64,000 bases of DNA from a bacterium BMS3Bbin14 (GTDB lineage Bacteria; Desulfobacterota; Desulfobulbia; Desulfobulbales; Desulfobulbaceae), in the NCBI GenBank assembly GCA_002897615.1, contig BDTX01000006.1:212115-276114 (forward strand), given 5' to 3'. How positions within the stretch are numbered: position 1 is the stretch's first letter; each line of letters opens with the position of its first letter. This document shows positions 1 through 10,176 of this stretch, one piece after another. A model generated the notes under the pieces. It did no database searches. It was not told the DNA's origin and saw only the letters and a list, made by a program, of their open reading frames with translations. The position numbers were made by a program, and so were the translations under genes.

Positions 1-67
1 TCAAAGGGAACAGACTGTAAATCTGTCGGCGGAGCCTTCGGAGGTTCGAATCCTCCCCCCTCCACCA
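1..67 (+). tRNA. tRNA-Tyr (GTA), 5' end outside the window
   Basis: The window opens inside a class II tRNA. The anticodon arm reads CAGACTGTAAATCTG with anticodon GTA. A long variable arm (GGCGGAGCCTTCGG region) is followed by a TPsiC arm with GGTTCGAATCC and an encoded CCA at 65-67. The long variable arm and GTA anticodon identify bacterial tRNA-Tyr. It heads a tRNA-Tyr/Gly/Thr cluster upstream of tuf, a common bacterial arrangement. The acceptor 5' strand and D arm are missing, so the promoter of this transcript is also outside. Confidence 0.93.
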
Positions 68-119
68 TATAATACAATAACGCCTGGGTCGGAGCGAAGC
101 GGACGGTCCTTCATTATGA

Positions 120-195
120 GCGGGAATAGCTCAATTGGTAGAGCATCAGCCTTCCAAGCTGAGGGTTGCGGGTTCGAGTCTCGTTTCCCGCTCCA
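120..195 (+). tRNA. tRNA-Gly (TCC)
   Basis: A complete cloverleaf: acceptor strand GCGGGAA pairs with TTCCCGC, the D arm contains AGCTCAATTGGTAGAGC, the anticodon loop CTTCCAA has anticodon TCC, and the T arm contains GGTTCGAGTCT. CCA is encoded at 193-195. It is 52 bp from tRNA-Tyr and 62 bp from tRNA-Thr, so co-transcription and processing with them and with tuf is likely. Confidence 0.97.
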
Positions 196-257
196 AGTGC
201 AGAGAGTAACGAAAGGGCACCTAGTGTCGTGACGGAGCAATTTAAACAGGTACCGGC

Positions 258-333
258 GCCCACGTAACTCAGTCGGTAGAGTACTTCCTTGGTAAGGAAG
301 AAGTCACCGGTTCGAATCCGGTCGTGGGCTCCA
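258..333 (+). tRNA. tRNA-Thr (GGT)
   Basis: A complete cloverleaf with acceptor GCCCACG pairing with CGTGGGC, D arm AACTCAGTCGGTAGAGT, anticodon loop TTGGTAA (anticodon GGT), T arm CCGGTTCGAATCCGG and encoded CCA at 331-333. It ends 68 bp before the first tuf gene. Confidence 0.97.
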
Positions 334-369
334 CTCGTATCAGTCGATAGTCATAATTTCGGCTGGGTT

Positions 370-1594
370 GAATAGAACCTTGAGCCTGAGGAGACGGAAA
401 GATGGCAAAGGAAAAGTTTGAGCGGACAAAACCGCATGCCAACGTAGGTACGATCGGACATATTGACCACGGCAAGACCACGCTGACGGCCGCGATCACC
501 CGTGTCCTTGCGACCAAGGGGCAGGCAGTATTTACGGATTTCAGCGAGATCGACAAGGCGCCGGAAGAGAAGGAGCGCGGGATCACCATCGCGACGGCGC
601 ATGTGGAGTACGAGACGGACAAGCGGCACTATGCGCATGTCGACTGTCCCGGTCATGCCGACTATATAAAGAACATGATTACCGGCGCGGCGCAGATGGA
701 CGGGGCGATCCTGGTCGTCGGCGCCGATGACGGTCCGATGCCGCAGACCCGTGAGCATATCCTGCTGGCGCGTCAGGTCGGAGTTCCGGCCATTGTTGTT
801 TTTTTGAACAAGTGCGACATGGTTGACGACGAGGAACTGATCGAGCTGGTGGAGATGGAGCTGCGGGAGCTGCTTGACAAGTACGAGTTTCCGGGCGACG
901 AGGTGCCGATTATCAAGGGTTCGGCGCTGCAGGCGCTGGAGAATCCCGAGGACCCGGAGAAGGCCAAGTGCATCTGGGAATTGATGGAGGCGATCGACAA
1001 CTATATTCCGCAGCCGGAACGTGAGATCGACAAGCCTTTCCTGATGCCGGTTGAGGATGTGTTCTCGATCTCCGGTCGCGGCACGGTGGCGACCGGTCGT
1101 GTGGAGCGCGGCCGGGTCCATGTCGGCGACGAGATCGAGATTGTGGGAATCAATGACACTGCCAAGACCACGGTTACCGGGGTGGAGATGTTCCGCAAGA
1201 TTCTCGACGAGGGTCAGGCCGGCGACAATATCGGAGTTCTGCTGCGGGGGACGAAGCGCGAGGAAGTGGTTCGGGGCCAGGTACTGGCTGCTCCGGGTTC
1301 GATCACGCCGCACAAGAAGTTTAAGGGCGAGGCCTATATCCTGAACAAGGAAGAGGGTGGTCGTCACACACCGTTTTTCAACGGTTACCGGCCGCAGTTT
1401 TATTTTCGGACGACGGACGTCACCGGGGTCTGTACCCTTGAGGATGGGGTGGAGATGGTAATGCCGGGCGACAACGTGCGGGTTGAAGTTGAGCTGATCA
1501 CGCCGATAGCCATGGAGGAAGGCCTCCGTTTTGCCATCCGTGAAGGTGGCCGTACCGTCGGCGCCGGTGTTGTCGGCAAAATTATCGAGTAAGA
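370..1594 (+). repeat. tuf long repeat, copy 1 (matches 17760-18984)
   Basis: This tract of about 1225 bp recurs at 17760-18984, apparently with a single difference (G at 1575, A at 18965). It covers the whole tuf reading frame, 32 bp of upstream sequence including the Shine-Dalgarno, and two bases after the stop. Identity stops abruptly on both sides. Synonymous positions are also identical, which points to recent gene conversion rather than protein-level selection. Identity was checked by eye, not by alignment software. Confidence 0.9.
402..1592 (+). CDS. tuf: Elongation factor Tu, copy 1
   Basis: EF-Tu (396 aa, full family length) carries aminoacyl-tRNA to the ribosomal A site as a GTP complex. 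The GTPase motifs are intact: GHIDHGKT at residues 19-26 (P-loop), DCPGH at 81-85 (switch II) and NKCD at 136-139 (base recognition). Domains II and III follow, ending VVGKIIE. The start is set by GAGGAG at 389-394 ahead of ATG 402. It follows a tRNA-Tyr/Gly/Thr cluster and precedes rpmG. A near-identical second copy lies at 17792-18982. The only difference I can see is Gly here versus Ser there, five residues from the C-terminal end. Confidence 0.99.
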   Translation: MAKEKFERTKPHANVGTIGHIDHGKTTLTAAITRVLATKGQAVFTDFSEIDKAPEEKERGITIATAHVEYETDKRHYAHVDCPGHADYIKNMITGAAQMDGAILVVGADDGPMPQTREHILLARQVGVPAIVVFLNKCDMVDDEELIELVEMELRELLDKYEFPGDEVPIIKGSALQALENPEDPEKAKCIWELMEAIDNYIPQPEREIDKPFLMPVEDVFSISGRGTVATGRVERGRVHVGDEIEIVGINDTAKTTVTGVEMFRKILDEGQAGDNIGVLLRGTKREEVVRGQVLAAPGSITPHKKFKGEAYILNKEEGGRHTPFFNGYRPQFYFRTTDVTGVCTLEDGVEMVMPGDNVRVEVELITPIAMEEGLRFAIREGGRTVGAGVVGKIIE

Positions 1595-1685
1595 ATCGAG
1601 TTCATTCGGATTTCTAATTATAAAGCGGTGAGACCAGCCTGCAGTTGAATCTGTTTACCTGCAGGACTCCTCCGGGGCTAGAGAA

Positions 1686-1835
1686 ATGAGAGATATTATA
1701 ACGCTTGCCTGCCAGGATTGTAAGCAACGCAACTATACAACGACTAAAAATAAACGGACGGTTCCGCACAAACTGGAATTGAAAAAATTCTGTCCGTTCT
1801 GCAAGACGCACACTTTGCATAAGGAAACCAAGTAA
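1686..1835 (+). CDS. rpmG: 50S ribosomal protein L33 (zinc-ribbon form)
   Basis: A 49-residue protein starting [12 protein letters not shown] and ending HTLHKETK, a typical L33. CxxC pairs at residues 9/12 and 36/39 form the zinc ribbon, making this the C+ paralogue type. L33 binds the 50S subunit near the E site. It sits between tuf1 and tRNA-Trp/secE, its usual place in many bacteria. The preceding 93 bp contain a small inverted repeat (CCTGCAG near 1638 with CTGCAGG near 1659), and a clear Shine-Dalgarno is lacking. Confidence 0.96.
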   Translation: MRDIITLACQDCKQRNYTTTKNKRTVPHKLELKKFCPFCKTHTLHKETK

Positions 1836-2096
1836 GAGGGGTAAGCAAGCCCTTGGAATTAGTGCCCTGATTAAGGTCGGATCGGGTCGATTCAATTGCC
1901 CGGAACCGCAGAACGAGCAGTGTTCATTTGAGGTTGCTGTGATTGAGCGGCGGCTCGTGACGCCTTTGAGCATGGGTGCTGAAACGATGCCTTGTTTATT
2001 GTATCCCCCGTGAAGATAAAAGGCAGGAAGTCCGAATAAGCCGCGTTCAGTGGGCAGGTCAACTTTTACAACCTTTTCATTTTCCAAGGTTCGCGC
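1836..2096 (+). other. Intergenic region rpmG to tRNA-Trp
   Basis: This 261 bp lies between rpmG and tRNA-Trp. I find no convincing open reading frame, terminator or near-consensus promoter in it. Confidence 0.5.
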
Positions 2097-2172
2097 AGGC
2101 CAGTAGCTCTAACGGTAGAGCATCGGACTCCAAATCCGAGGGCTGGGGGTTCGAATCCCTCCTGGCCTGCCA
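2097..2172 (+). tRNA. tRNA-Trp (CCA)
   Basis: A complete cloverleaf: acceptor AGGCCAG pairs with CTGGCCT, the D arm contains TAGCTCTAACGGTAGAG, the anticodon arm CGGACTCCAAATCCG has anticodon CCA, and the T arm contains GGGTTCGAATCCC. CCA is encoded at 2170-2172. tRNA-Trp between rpmG and secE is a recurrent bacterial arrangement. Confidence 0.97.
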
Positions 2173-2227
2173 CCTTTTCAGGGTTTGCGCAGAAATAAAG
2201 TTCACAGAGCTTGGGACCGAAGCCGTG

Positions 2228-2268
2228 ATGCGAAAATGTGAAGTTATTTTTTTGAGCGGACTCTGAGT
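2228..2268 (+). repeat. Short dispersed repeat, related to 24439-24478
   Basis: The partner of the repeat before rplN. It lies between tRNA-Trp and secE and contains AAGTTATTTTTTTGAGCGGAC. Two members only were noticed in this window. Confidence 0.4.
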
Positions 2269-2311
2269 GTCAGGGTGTGTTCTCAATATTTCAAACTTGA
2301 TCCACGGTATT

Positions 2312-2572
2312 ATGGTGAGCAAAAAAAAAGGGCAATCCGGCAAGGGCAAGGCAGACGAGGCCGTTGTTCAGAAAAAATTCTTATTTTCACCCTCAAACGT
2401 TCGGGAATTTATCCGGGAGGTCGAGGCTGAGTTTAAGAAGATTGTCTGGCCGGTCAGAAAGGTCACCTTCGGTCTGACCGGGTTTGTCATCGTTTTGGTT
2501 ATTATCATTGCCATTTATCTCGGATCCGTCGACCTTCTTCTGGGCAAACTTGTTTCCTGGGTCCTGAAATAA
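2312..2572 (+). CDS. secE: Preprotein translocase subunit SecE
   Basis: An 86-residue single-span SecE, the clamp subunit that braces SecY in the inner-membrane translocon. A Lys-rich cytoplasmic N-terminus precedes the conserved amphipathic segment FIREVEAEFKKIVWP and one membrane helix (about residues 53-75, GLTGFVIVLVIIIAIYLGSV). The frame extends upstream to a GTG at 2267, but ATG 2312 gives the usual length. No strong Shine-Dalgarno precedes it, so GTG 2315 is an alternative. nusG follows after 24 bp, the standard secE-nusG pair. Confidence 0.95.
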   Translation: MVSKKKGQSGKGKADEAVVQKKFLFSPSNVREFIREVEAEFKKIVWPVRKVTFGLTGFVIVLVIIIAIYLGSVDLLLGKLVSWVLK

Positions 2573-2596
2573 ATGGTTGAACTACAGGCTTAAATA

Positions 2597-3127
2597 ATGG
2601 CAAAAAAATGGTACATCATCCATACCCACACCGGCTTTGAAGATAAGGTGCGGACGGCTTTGCTCGAGCGGATCCACCTTGCCGGCCAGGAGGATCTGTT
2701 CGGCGAAATCCTGGTTCCCACGGAAAAGGTCGTGGAGATGGTCAAGGGGAGTAGAAAGACATCCTTGCGCAAGTTCTTCCCCGGCTATATTCTCGTCAGC
2801 ATGGAGCTCAATGACGAGACCTGGCACACGGTTCAGGAGACGCCCCGGGTGACCGGGTTCGTCGGTGATAATCTCAATCCGCAGCCCCTGCCCGAGCAGG
2901 ATGCTCTGAAAATTATCAGCAGGATTGAAGAGGGCGCGAGTACACCCAAGCCCAAGGTGGTCTTTGAAGAGGGCGATGTGGTACGAGTTATTGAAGGGCC
3001 GTTTGCCAATTTTCAGGGGGTTGTTGATGACGTCTATCCCGACAAGGGAAGAGTGCGGGTCATGGTTTCCATCTTCGGCCGGTCGACTCCGGTTGAACTC
3101 GAGTATATGCAAGTCAGTAAAAACTAG
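2597..3127 (+). CDS. nusG: Transcription termination/antitermination factor NusG
   Basis: NusG (176 aa) binds RNA polymerase and links it to Rho or ribosomal protein S10. The NGN domain occupies about residues 1-110 (start MAKKWYIIHTHTGFEDKV, with RKFFPGYILV in the middle). The C-terminal KOW domain occupies about 125-176 (GDVVRVIEGPFANFQG onward, ending MQVSKN). Length and boundaries are normal. It is followed 31 bp later by rplK. Confidence 0.98.
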   Translation: MAKKWYIIHTHTGFEDKVRTALLERIHLAGQEDLFGEILVPTEKVVEMVKGSRKTSLRKFFPGYILVSMELNDETWHTVQETPRVTGFVGDNLNPQPLPEQDALKIISRIEEGASTPKPKVVFEEGDVVRVIEGPFANFQGVVDDVYPDKGRVRVMVSIFGRSTPVELEYMQVSKN

Positions 3128-3158
3128 ATTCCAATCGTTGCGCTTGGGGGCGTGAACA

Positions 3159-3584
3159 ATGGCAAAAAAAATACAATCATATGTCAAACTGCAGATTCCC
3201 GCCGGTAAGGCTAACCCTTCGCCGCCGGTTGGGCCGGCGCTTGGACAGCACGGCGTCAACATCATGGATTTCTGTAAGGCTTTCAATGCTCAGACCCAGT
3301 CTCAGGGGGATACCATCGTGCCGGTGGTGATCACCGTTTATGCCGATCGGTCCTTCAGCTTTATTACCAAGACGCCGCCGGCCTCGATCCTTTTGCTCAA
3401 GGCCGTCGGTCTGGCCAAAGGCTCGTCCAATCCGAAGCGTGAACGGGTGGCGGAACTCGGCCGTGACAAGATCAGGGAGATCGCGGAAATCAAGATGCCG
3501 GACCTGAATGCCTATGATGTTGAGCATGCCATGCGGATCATTGAAGGTACCGCAAGGAGTTGCGGCATTACCGTGGTTGATTGA
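3159..3584 (+). CDS. rplK: 50S ribosomal protein L11
   Basis: L11 (141 aa) forms the GTPase-associated centre with L10 and L7/L12 and is needed for stringent activation of RelA-type enzymes. The N-terminal signature [20 protein letters not shown] and the C-terminal RNA-binding domain (ending [12 protein letters not shown]) are intact. The start is ATG 3159, preceded by a G-rich stretch. An unusually long, structured gap separates it from rplA. Confidence 0.98.
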   Translation: MAKKIQSYVKLQIPAGKANPSPPVGPALGQHGVNIMDFCKAFNAQTQSQGDTIVPVVITVYADRSFSFITKTPPASILLLKAVGLAKGSSNPKRERVAELGRDKIREIAEIKMPDLNAYDVEHAMRIIEGTARSCGITVVD

Positions 3585-3837
3585 GCGGCCTTTTTGCGGC
3601 CGGGAACATGTAACAGGTCACCAGGGGCGACAACCCCGGGGGATACTCAAGCCCGTACAAGTTCACCAGTGCCTTGGATTCGTTCGTTTGGGACGCCGAA
3701 TCTATCCTTGGCGGATGTGAGGAGGCCAAAACGGGCGAAGATGAGGTGCTGGTGAACTTGTACTGGAATATTTAATTCGTTATAACCTGTACCCGGGGTA
3801 ACCCACCGGATCAGGGAGAACAGAGAGGGTGAGGATT
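3585..3837 (+). ncRNA. Structured rplK-rplA spacer with a long inverted repeat
   Basis: This 253-bp spacer is unusually long for rplK-rplA, which normally abut. It holds a perfect 15-bp inverted repeat, GTACAAGTTCACCAG at 3655-3669 and its complement at 3749-3763. The 79 nt between the arms contain a smaller GATTCG/CGAATC helix. GC-rich flanks (GGGGCGACAACCCC near 3624) add more potential structure. No reading frame fits. It could be a cis-acting leader for rplA, for example an L1 autoregulatory site, or an RNA processing site. No known motif was recognised with confidence. Confidence 0.45.
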
Positions 3838-4542
3838 ATGCCGAGAAGAGGAAAGAAATACAGGAATAGCGTTGAGGGTCTTGACCGGACCAGGACTTAT
3901 GAGCTGGCAGAGGCTGTTGCCGGGGCACTGAAAGCCAGGTATGCCGGTTTCGACGAATCTTTTGATATAGCGGTCCGCCTTGGGGTTGATCCCCGCCATG
4001 CCGACCAGATGGTCCGTTCAAGTGTCATGCTGCCGCACGGGACAGGGAAAGAACTTCGGGTCCTTGTTTTTGCCAAGGGTGAAAAAGAGACTGAGGCCAA
4101 AGAGGCCGGTGCCGATTATGCCGGCTCCGACGAGCTGGTCGCCAAGATCAAGGATGGCTGGCTTGAGTTTGACAAGACCGTGGCCACCCCGGATATGATG
4201 GCCGAAGTCGGCAAGATCGGTCGTATTCTTGGCCCCCGCAACCTGATGCCCAATGCCAAACTGGGCACGGTAACCTTTGATATCGAACGAGTCGTCAAGG
4301 AAATCAAAAAAGGTAAGGTCGATTTTCGCGTTGACAAGGCCGGTATTGTTCATGCGGCTGTGGGCAAAGCCTCGTTCGGGACGGATAAGCTGGTCGAGAA
4401 TATCAGCGTTTTTATGGACAGGATTATTCAGCTGAAACCATCCTCGAGCAAGGGTGTGTATCTGCGGAGCATTACGCTGTCCACCACCATGGGGCCCGGC
4501 GTCAAGGTTGATCCGCTTCAGGTTCGTTCTCTCCTTAAATAA
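3838..4542 (+). CDS. rplA: 50S ribosomal protein L1
   Basis: L1 (234 aa, the same length as in E. coli) forms the mobile L1 stalk at the E site and in many bacteria represses its own operon. The start [17 protein letters not shown] follows a GAGG Shine-Dalgarno at 3831-3834; the frame is open to a GTG at 3829, which is less likely. The family signature around [18 protein letters not shown] is present. A deleted copy of the 219-bp mobile element begins 7 bp after the stop. Confidence 0.97.
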   Translation: MPRRGKKYRNSVEGLDRTRTYELAEAVAGALKARYAGFDESFDIAVRLGVDPRHADQMVRSSVMLPHGTGKELRVLVFAKGEKETEAKEAGADYAGSDELVAKIKDGWLEFDKTVATPDMMAEVGKIGRILGPRNLMPNAKLGTVTFDIERVVKEIKKGKVDFRVDKAGIVHAAVGKASFGTDKLVENISVFMDRIIQLKPSSSKGVYLRSITLSTTMGPGVKVDPLQVRSLLK

Positions 4543-4549
4543 TATAATA

Positions 4550-4676
4550 CCTGAATCCGTTATCGGGCGCCCCGGAGGGCGGCGCGGTGAAGAATATAAA
4601 ATGCATTTATTCGTCAATAATGCAATAAATTCCAGATATTGCATGAAGTGTAATCGCAAGCCGTCACGGATTTAGG
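4550..4676 (+). mobile_element. MITE copy A, internally deleted (127 bp)
   Basis: This is a shortened copy of the 219-bp element seen in full at 20976, 25878, 35186 and 56622. The left end CCTGAATCCG jumps directly to TTATCGGGCGCC, removing about 92 bp. The break lies at a repeated CCG, which suggests deletion between short direct repeats. The right end (TCACGGATTTAGG) has one changed base. No 5-bp target duplication is visible (TAATA versus AGATC). It sits between rplA and the L10 leader. Confidence 0.8.
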
Positions 4677-4744
4677 AGATCTGATTAGCACTCTGTTTAT
4701 CGGGGTTTTTTTTATATTGGAATTGTTGTACGTCGTCTAACTTG

Positions 4745-4835
4745 GGACGGTCAGAGACAGCAGGTACGAGAGTTTAATTACGGCCACGGGATTTTTTTGT
4801 ATCCCCGGGGCCGTATCCTGCCGAGACCACGAACC
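4745..4835 (+). ncRNA. Ribosomal protein L10 leader
   Basis: The segment GAGACAGCAGGTA (about 4753-4765) is complemented by TCCTGCCGAGACC (about 4816-4828). Between them a GC-rich helix pairs ACGGCCACGGGAT with the region ending CCCCGGGGCCGT. This is the conserved layout of the L10 leader, where L10(L12)4 binds the nascent mRNA and represses rplJL translation. It lies about 110 bp before rplJ, as expected. Confidence 0.8.
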
Positions 4836-4942
4836 GCTTGCATGCAGAGTTTGCCGCATGACATCGGTCGGTGTCTTTGTTCTATCGAATCTGTTTCTTA
4901 CTGATTATCCCGTGACCATCATTCAAAAAGGAGGTGTACCAG

Positions 4943-5461
4943 TTGAATCGCGATGAAAAGGCCTCAATGGTCAGTGACCTGAACGAGAGTTTCAGCCGGG
5001 CCAAGTTCGCGGTAGTAACTGATTATCGCGGGCTGAAAGTTACTGAGTTGGAGAAACTGCGCCGTAACCTGAGACAATGTGATGCGCGGTTTAGAATCGC
5101 CAAGAACACGCTGCTCAGGCTGGCGGTCAAGGGAACCGGCTGTGAACCACTGACCGAGTCCTTGACCGGGACGACGGCGGTGGCGATCGGCTTTGATGAT
5201 CCGGTGGCCTCGGCCAAGGCTTTGTTCGAGTTCGCCAAGGAGTATAAAGCGCTGAACATCCGTTCGGCGGTCCTTGACGGCAGCGTCCTGAGTGTTGACG
5301 ATGTCGAGGCTCTCTCCATGCTGCCCGGTAAGGATGTCCTGCTGGCTAAACTGCTCGGTACCATGGCCGCAGTTCCGACGGGCCTGGTCCGGGTGCTGAA
5401 CGCCGTACCGCAGAGTTTCGTCTATGCGCTGCAGGCGATTAAAGAACAGAAGGAAAACTGA
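4943..5461 (+). CDS. rplJ: 50S ribosomal protein L10
   Basis: L10 (172 aa) anchors the L7/L12 dimers on the ribosomal stalk. I choose TTG 4943, giving [10 protein letters not shown], because AAGGAGG at 4928-4934 is 8 bp upstream. The longer frame starting at GTG 4934 would overlap that Shine-Dalgarno. Conserved features include [16 protein letters not shown] and the C-terminal helix (ending [14 protein letters not shown]) that binds L7/L12. The L10 leader precedes it, indicating translational autoregulation. rplL follows after 37 bp. Confidence 0.96.
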   Translation: MNRDEKASMVSDLNESFSRAKFAVVTDYRGLKVTELEKLRRNLRQCDARFRIAKNTLLRLAVKGTGCEPLTESLTGTTAVAIGFDDPVASAKALFEFAKEYKALNIRSAVLDGSVLSVDDVEALSMLPGKDVLLAKLLGTMAAVPTGLVRVLNAVPQSFVYALQAIKEQKEN

Positions 5462-5498
5462 TCAATTTACATTTAAGTATATATTCGGAGGAATGAAG

Positions 5499-5882
5499 AT
5501 GGCTGTGACCAAAGAAGAGGTAATTGAATTTATTTCCAGTATGAGTGTTCTTGAACTCTCTGAACTGATTAAAGAACTTGAGGATAAGTTTGGCGTTTCA
5601 GCGGCCGCCCCGGTTGCCGTTGCCGCCGTGGGTGCTCCTGCCGCCGGTGGCGGTGATGTCGCCGAGGCGCAGACGGAATTTACCGCAGTGCTGACCGCTG
5701 TCGGCGACCAGAAGATCAAGGTTATTAAAGAAGTTCGGGCTATAACTTCTCTCGGCCTGAAAGAGGCCAAGGCCCTGGTTGAAGACGCGCCGCAACCTAT
5801 TAAAGAGGGCGTTTCCAAGGATGAAGCCAACGAAATCAAGGAGAAAATCGAGGCCGTTGGCGGTTCCGTTGAAATCAAGTAG
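5499..5882 (+). CDS. rplL: 50S ribosomal protein L7/L12
   Basis: L7/L12 (127 aa) is the flexible stalk protein that recruits translation GTPases. It has an N-terminal dimerisation helix, an Ala/Gly/Pro hinge (about residues 37-53, rich in AAP and AAVG), and a C-terminal domain with [20 protein letters not shown] and a terminal [11 protein letters not shown] 5499 lies 7 bp after CGGAGG; an in-frame ATG at 5493 is too close to it. Confidence 0.98.
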   Translation: MAVTKEEVIEFISSMSVLELSELIKELEDKFGVSAAAPVAVAAVGAPAAGGGDVAEAQTEFTAVLTAVGDQKIKVIKEVRAITSLGLKEAKALVEDAPQPIKEGVSKDEANEIKEKIEAVGGSVEIK

Positions 5883-5953
5883 AACGCTTACTCCTACCGT
5901 TGGCCGGCCCGGGACCTCCGGTCCGGTCGGCGGCTTTGCTCTAAGCACAAGGT

Positions 5954-5984
5954 AACGCTACGGGGTCCTTTCCCTCGTAGCGTT
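5954..5984 (+). promoter_or_regulatory. Hairpin between rplL and rpoB
   Basis: AACGCTACG at 5954-5962 is the exact complement of CGTAGCGTT at 5976-5984, with a 13-nt loop. There is no U-tract, so it is not a classical terminator. In E. coli the rplL-rpoB gap holds an attenuator and an RNase III site, and a similar role here is an inference from position. Confidence 0.5.
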
Positions 5985-6102
5985 CCTGCGTTTGTGGGCA
6001 AACCGGCGTATTGTGACAGGGCCCAGGTATGCTTGTTATTTGTTTTTATAAGGATTACAGCTACATTACGTCTGAATTTCGCTGATTGTTTTGAGGGAGA
6101 TT

Positions 6103-9100
6103 ATGAACAGAGTACGAAAAAGTTTTGCCAAGGCAAGCCTGGTTATTGAGCCGCCACATCTTATTGCCATGCAGAGGCATTCCTATGAGCTCTTTATGCA
6201 GCGTGATATCGACCCTGATGCGCGTAAGGATATCGGACTGCAGACAATTTTCAAAGAAATTTTTCCCATAAACGATTTCAACGGCCTCTGTTCGCTCGAG
6301 TTTGTCCGCTACAGCTTCCGTGAGCCGAAGTATACGGTTGAAGAATGTATTGAACGCGGCATGACCTATGAGGTGCCGGTCAAGATTACGGTTCGGCTCA
6401 TTACTTTTGATGTTGATGAGGCAACGGGTGTGCAGTCCGTTCGTGACATCAAGGAGCAGGATGTCTTTCTCGGTTCTCTGCCCCTGATGACCCGGGATGG
6501 TGTTTTTGTGATCAACGGGACAGGCCGGGTGGTGGTGAACCAGCTGCAGCGTTCCCCGGGTCTCTTCTATACGCATGACAACGGTAAATCCCATGCCAGC
6601 GGCAAACGGCTGTATTCGGCCAGGATTATCCCCGTGCGCGGCTCCTGGCTTGACTTTGAATTTGACATTAAAGACATTCTCTATGTCCGTATCGACCGCC
6701 GCCGCAAACTGCCGGTCACGACCTTGCTGAAAGCCCTTGGTTACAACTCCGAGGAGCTGCTCAGAGAATTTTATAAAGTCGACACGGTCCGGGTCAAGGA
6801 TGGGAAATATTCCCTGGCCTTCAAACCTGAAACCTTTATCGGTCAGCGTTTGACGATGGACCTGGTTGACCCGCAATCCGGCGAGGTCCTCGGCAAGGAG
6901 GGGCGCAAGATCAGCAAAGCGCTGGCCGCGCGGATCGGCAAGGCCGGGATAAAATTTGTTGATATCGACCCGCAATACCTGCTGGGACGTTTTCTGGCCT
7001 GTGACCTCGTGGCCCCGCAGAGCGACGAGGTCATCGGCAGGTGCAATGAGGCCCTGACCGAAACCATGCTCAAGGCGATAGAAGAGGCAAAGATTCCGGA
7101 GTTTGAACTTCTTTTTATCGACGGGGTCAGCGTTTCCGAGTCATTTCGCAAGACCGTTGCCATCGACAAGGTGGCTTCCACCGAAGAGGCCCTGGTCGAG
7201 ATTTACCGCCGGCTGCGGCCCAGCAGTCCGCCGACCCCGGAAATCGCCGCCGCCTTTTTTGAAAAGTTGTTTTTCACGCCGGCGACCTATGATCTGTCCG
7301 AGGTCGGCCGCTATAAGATTAACGCCAAGCTGAACCTGGACACGCCCATCGATCAGCGAACGCTGACCAAAGAGGACATTATCAAAAGTGTCAAATACCT
7401 GGTCAGGCTCAAAGATGAACTGAAGGAAGGTGACGATATCGATCATCTCGGCAACCGCCGGGTCAGGACGGTCGGCGAGCTGGTGGAAAATCAGTACCGG
7501 ATGGGACTGGTGCGGATGGAGCGGGCCATCAAGGAGCGGATGTCTCTGCAGGAAGTCGAGACCATGATGCCCCATGACCTGATCAATCCCAAACCGGTCA
7601 CCGCCGCCATTAAAGAATTTTTCGGGACCAGCCAGTTGTCGCAGTTCATGGATCAGACCAATCCCCTGTCCGAGGTGACGCATAAGCGCCGTTTGTCCGC
7701 TCTCGGACCAGGCGGTCTTTCCCGCGAACGGGCCGGTTTCGAGGTCCGCGATGTCCATCCGACTCACTACGGCCGCATCTGCCCGGTTGAAACGCCTGAA
7801 GGGCCGAATATCGGCCTCATCGTCTCCCTGGCCACCTATGCCCGGGTCAATCCGTACGGTTTTATCGAGACACCGTATCGCCGGGTTGAAAACCGCAAGG
7901 TGTCGGAGGAAGTGAAATATTTGAGCGCCCTGCAGGAGCAGAACCAGGTGATCGCCCCGGCCCAGGTGACCTTGAAAAATCACATGATCGTTGATGATAA
8001 CCTGATTGCCCGGCAGGACGGCGAGGTGGTCATTGTTCCCTTTGACCAGGTCACCATGATGGACGTGGCTCCCAATCAGCTGGTCTCCGTTGCCGCCTCG
8101 CTGATCCCGTTTCTGGAAAATGACGATGCCAACCGGGCCCTGATGGGCTCCAACATGCAGCGTCAGGCCGTGCCGCTCATGAAACCTGAGTCCCCTCTCG
8201 TGGGTACCGGGGTTGAAAAATACGTGGCCCGTGATTCCGGCGCCTGTCTGCTGGGCGAGGGTGACGGCGAGGTAGTGGACGTTGACGCCAACCGCATTGT
8301 CGTTCGCTATGACGAGCCCGGCACCGCCGGTTTTGATACCGGGATCGCGATTTACCATCTTATGAAATACAGAAAGACCAACCAGAACACCTGTTTCAAT
8401 CAAAAACCCCTGGTTATGCCCGGTGAGCGGGTCACCAAGGGATTGGTCCTGGCGGACGGACCGTCGACGGAAATGGGTGAACTGGCCCTGGGCAAGAACG
8501 TGACCATCGCCTTCATGCCGTGGCGGGGGTATAATTACGAGGATTCCATCCTGATCAATGAGCGGCTGCTTAAAGAGGATACCTTTACCTCGGTCCATGT
8601 CGAGATCTTCGAGACCCTGGCCCGTGATACCAAGCTCGGCAAAGAAGATATCACCCGTGATATTCCCAATGTGGGCGACGAGGCCCTCCGCAACCTGGAT
8701 GATTCGGGTATTGTCCGGATCGGCGCGGAAGTCAAGGCCGGTGACATGCTGGTGGGCAAGGTGACTCCCAAGGGGGAGACCATGTTGTCGCCCGAGGAGA
8801 AACTGCTGCGCGCCATATTCGGCGAAAAGGCCGGAGACGTGAAAGATTCTTCCCTGCGCGTTCCGCCCGGCGTGGAAGGTGTTGTTATCGACGCCAAGGT
8901 TTTTTCCCGCAAGGGCGTTGATCGGGATGAGCGCGCCCTGATGATCGAGGAAATGGAAATCGAGCGCCTGAACCGGGACATGGAGGACGAACTGAAGAGC
9001 CTGAAAAAAGGTGTGCGTCAGGCCATGTCAGCGGTGCTGGTGGGTAGAACCGCGAAAAATGAGATCAAGGACAAAAAAGACCGGATCCTGCTGAAGCTGG

Positions 9101-10176
9101 GCAAGAAGCTGACCGCCAAGGTGATCGAACAGGTTGAATTTGACAAGCTGCGCGGCCTTGATTTTTCCGAACGGCGGAAATATGAGGATGAAATCGATGC
9201 TATCTACAGCCGATATCAGAACCAGGCCCAGCAGATCCGGGATCGCTACCAGGGTATCGTGGAGCGCATGGAGAAGGGCGATGACCTGCAGCCGGGCGTT
9301 GTGAAAATGGTCAAGATCTATATCGCCACCAAGCGCAAGCTGTCCGTCGGCGACAAGATGGCCGGCCGCCACGGCAACAAGGGCGTTGTTTCGCGGCTCC
9401 TGCCGGAAGAGGATATGCCTTTCTTCGCCGACGGCTCGACCGTGGACCTGGTCCTCAATCCCCTGGGTGTTCCCTCCCGAATGAATGTCGGCCAGGTCCT
9501 TGAGTGTCATCTCGGGATTGCCGCCAGGAGACTGGGAGAACAGATTCAACAACTGGCGGAGAAGCAGGCGGTCAAAGAGGTCAGGAAACGGTTCCAGGAA
9601 ATTTATTCCAAGGAAGAGTTCAAGCTGTTGACCGAAGGCCTGAGTGATGAACAGCTCATTGAGCTTGGCCGCAGGTACGGACACGGTGTCCATGTCGCCA
9701 CCCCGGTTTTCGACGGGGCCTCCGAGGCCGAGATTCGCGAACAGCTCGTACTTGCCGGCCTGAGCGAGGTCGGGCAGACCACTCTTTATGATGGTTTGAC
9801 CGGTGAACCTTTTGATAACCAGGTGACCGTCGGGGCCATGTATATGCTGAAACTGCATCACCTGGTTGACAACAAAATTCATGCCCGTTCCACCGGACCC
9901 TATTCACTGGTCACCCAGCAGCCGCTTGGCGGCAAGGCCCAGTTCGGCGGGCAGCGCCTGGGCGAGATGGAGGTCTGGGCCATGGAGGCGTATGGCGCCG
10001 CCTACACCCTCAAGGAATTCCTGACCGTCAAGTCTGATGATGTTGAGGGGCGGACCACCATGTATGAAAAGATTGTCAAGGGGAATAATTTCCTTGATAC
10101 GGGGATGCCGGAATCATTCAACGTGCTGGTCAAAGAGTTGAAGGCACTTTGCCTCGATGTGGAACTGCTGGAATAA
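6103..10176 (+). CDS. rpoB: RNA polymerase subunit beta
   Basis: The beta subunit (1357 aa) forms one pincer of RNA polymerase. The start is ATG 6103 ([13 protein letters not shown]) after GAGGGAG; a TTG at 6091 is the alternative. The rifampicin-region sequence is intact ([19 protein letters not shown], then [13 protein letters not shown]). Further on are the conserved [28 protein letters not shown] and [18 protein letters not shown] blocks. Length is normal for Gram-negative bacteria. It is followed by rpoC after 103 bp. Confidence 0.99.
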   Translation: MNRVRKSFAKASLVIEPPHLIAMQRHSYELFMQRDIDPDARKDIGLQTIFKEIFPINDFNGLCSLEFVRYSFREPKYTVEECIERGMTYEVPVKITVRLITFDVDEATGVQSVRDIKEQDVFLGSLPLMTRDGVFVINGTGRVVVNQLQRSPGLFYTHDNGKSHASGKRLYSARIIPVRGSWLDFEFDIKDILYVRIDRRRKLPVTTLLKALGYNSEELLREFYKVDTVRVKDGKYSLAFKPETFIGQRLTMDLVDPQSGEVLGKEGRKISKALAARIGKAGIKFVDIDPQYLLGRFLACDLVAPQSDEVIGRCNEALTETMLKAIEEAKIPEFELLFIDGVSVSESFRKTVAIDKVASTEEALVEIYRRLRPSSPPTPEIAAAFFEKLFFTPATYDLSEVGRYKINAKLNLDTPIDQRTLTKEDIIKSVKYLVRLKDELKEGDDIDHLGNRRVRTVGELVENQYRMGLVRMERAIKERMSLQEVETMMPHDLINPKPVTAAIKEFFGTSQLSQFMDQTNPLSEVTHKRRLSALGPGGLSRERAGFEVRDVHPTHYGRICPVETPEGPNIGLIVSLATYARVNPYGFIETPYRRVENRKVSEEVKYLSALQEQNQVIAPAQVTLKNHMIVDDNLIARQDGEVVIVPFDQVTMMDVAPNQLVSVAASLIPFLENDDANRALMGSNMQRQAVPLMKPESPLVGTGVEKYVARDSGACLLGEGDGEVVDVDANRIVVRYDEPGTAGFDTGIAIYHLMKYRKTNQNTCFNQKPLVMPGERVTKGLVLADGPSTEMGELALGKNVTIAFMPWRGYNYEDSILINERLLKEDTFTSVHVEIFETLARDTKLGKEDITRDIPNVGDEALRNLDDSGIVRIGAEVKAGDMLVGKVTPKGETMLSPEEKLLRAIFGEKAGDVKDSSLRVPPGVEGVVIDAKVFSRKGVDRDERALMIEEMEIERLNRDMEDELKSLKKGVRQAMSAVLVGRTAKNEIKDKKDRILLKLGKKLTAKVIEQVEFDKLRGLDFSERRKYEDEIDAIYSRYQNQAQQIRDRYQGIVERMEKGDDLQPGVVKMVKIYIATKRKLSVGDKMAGRHGNKGVVSRLLPEEDMPFFADGSTVDLVLNPLGVPSRMNVGQVLECHLGIAARRLGEQIQQLAEKQAVKEVRKRFQEIYSKEEFKLLTEGLSDEQLIELGRRYGHGVHVATPVFDGASEAEIREQLVLAGLSEVGQTTLYDGLTGEPFDNQVTVGAMYMLKLHHLVDNKIHARSTGPYSLVTQQPLGGKAQFGGQRLGEMEVWAMEAYGAAYTLKEFLTVKSDDVEGRTTMYEKIVKGNNFLDTGMPESFNVLVKELKALCLDVELLE

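Noticed and set aside
351..1367. Long minus-strand open frame opposite tuf (also opposite the second copy)
   Set aside because: It is the antisense shadow of a conserved EF-Tu gene. It has no start signal or family resemblance, and its length comes from the GC-rich codon pattern of the sense gene.
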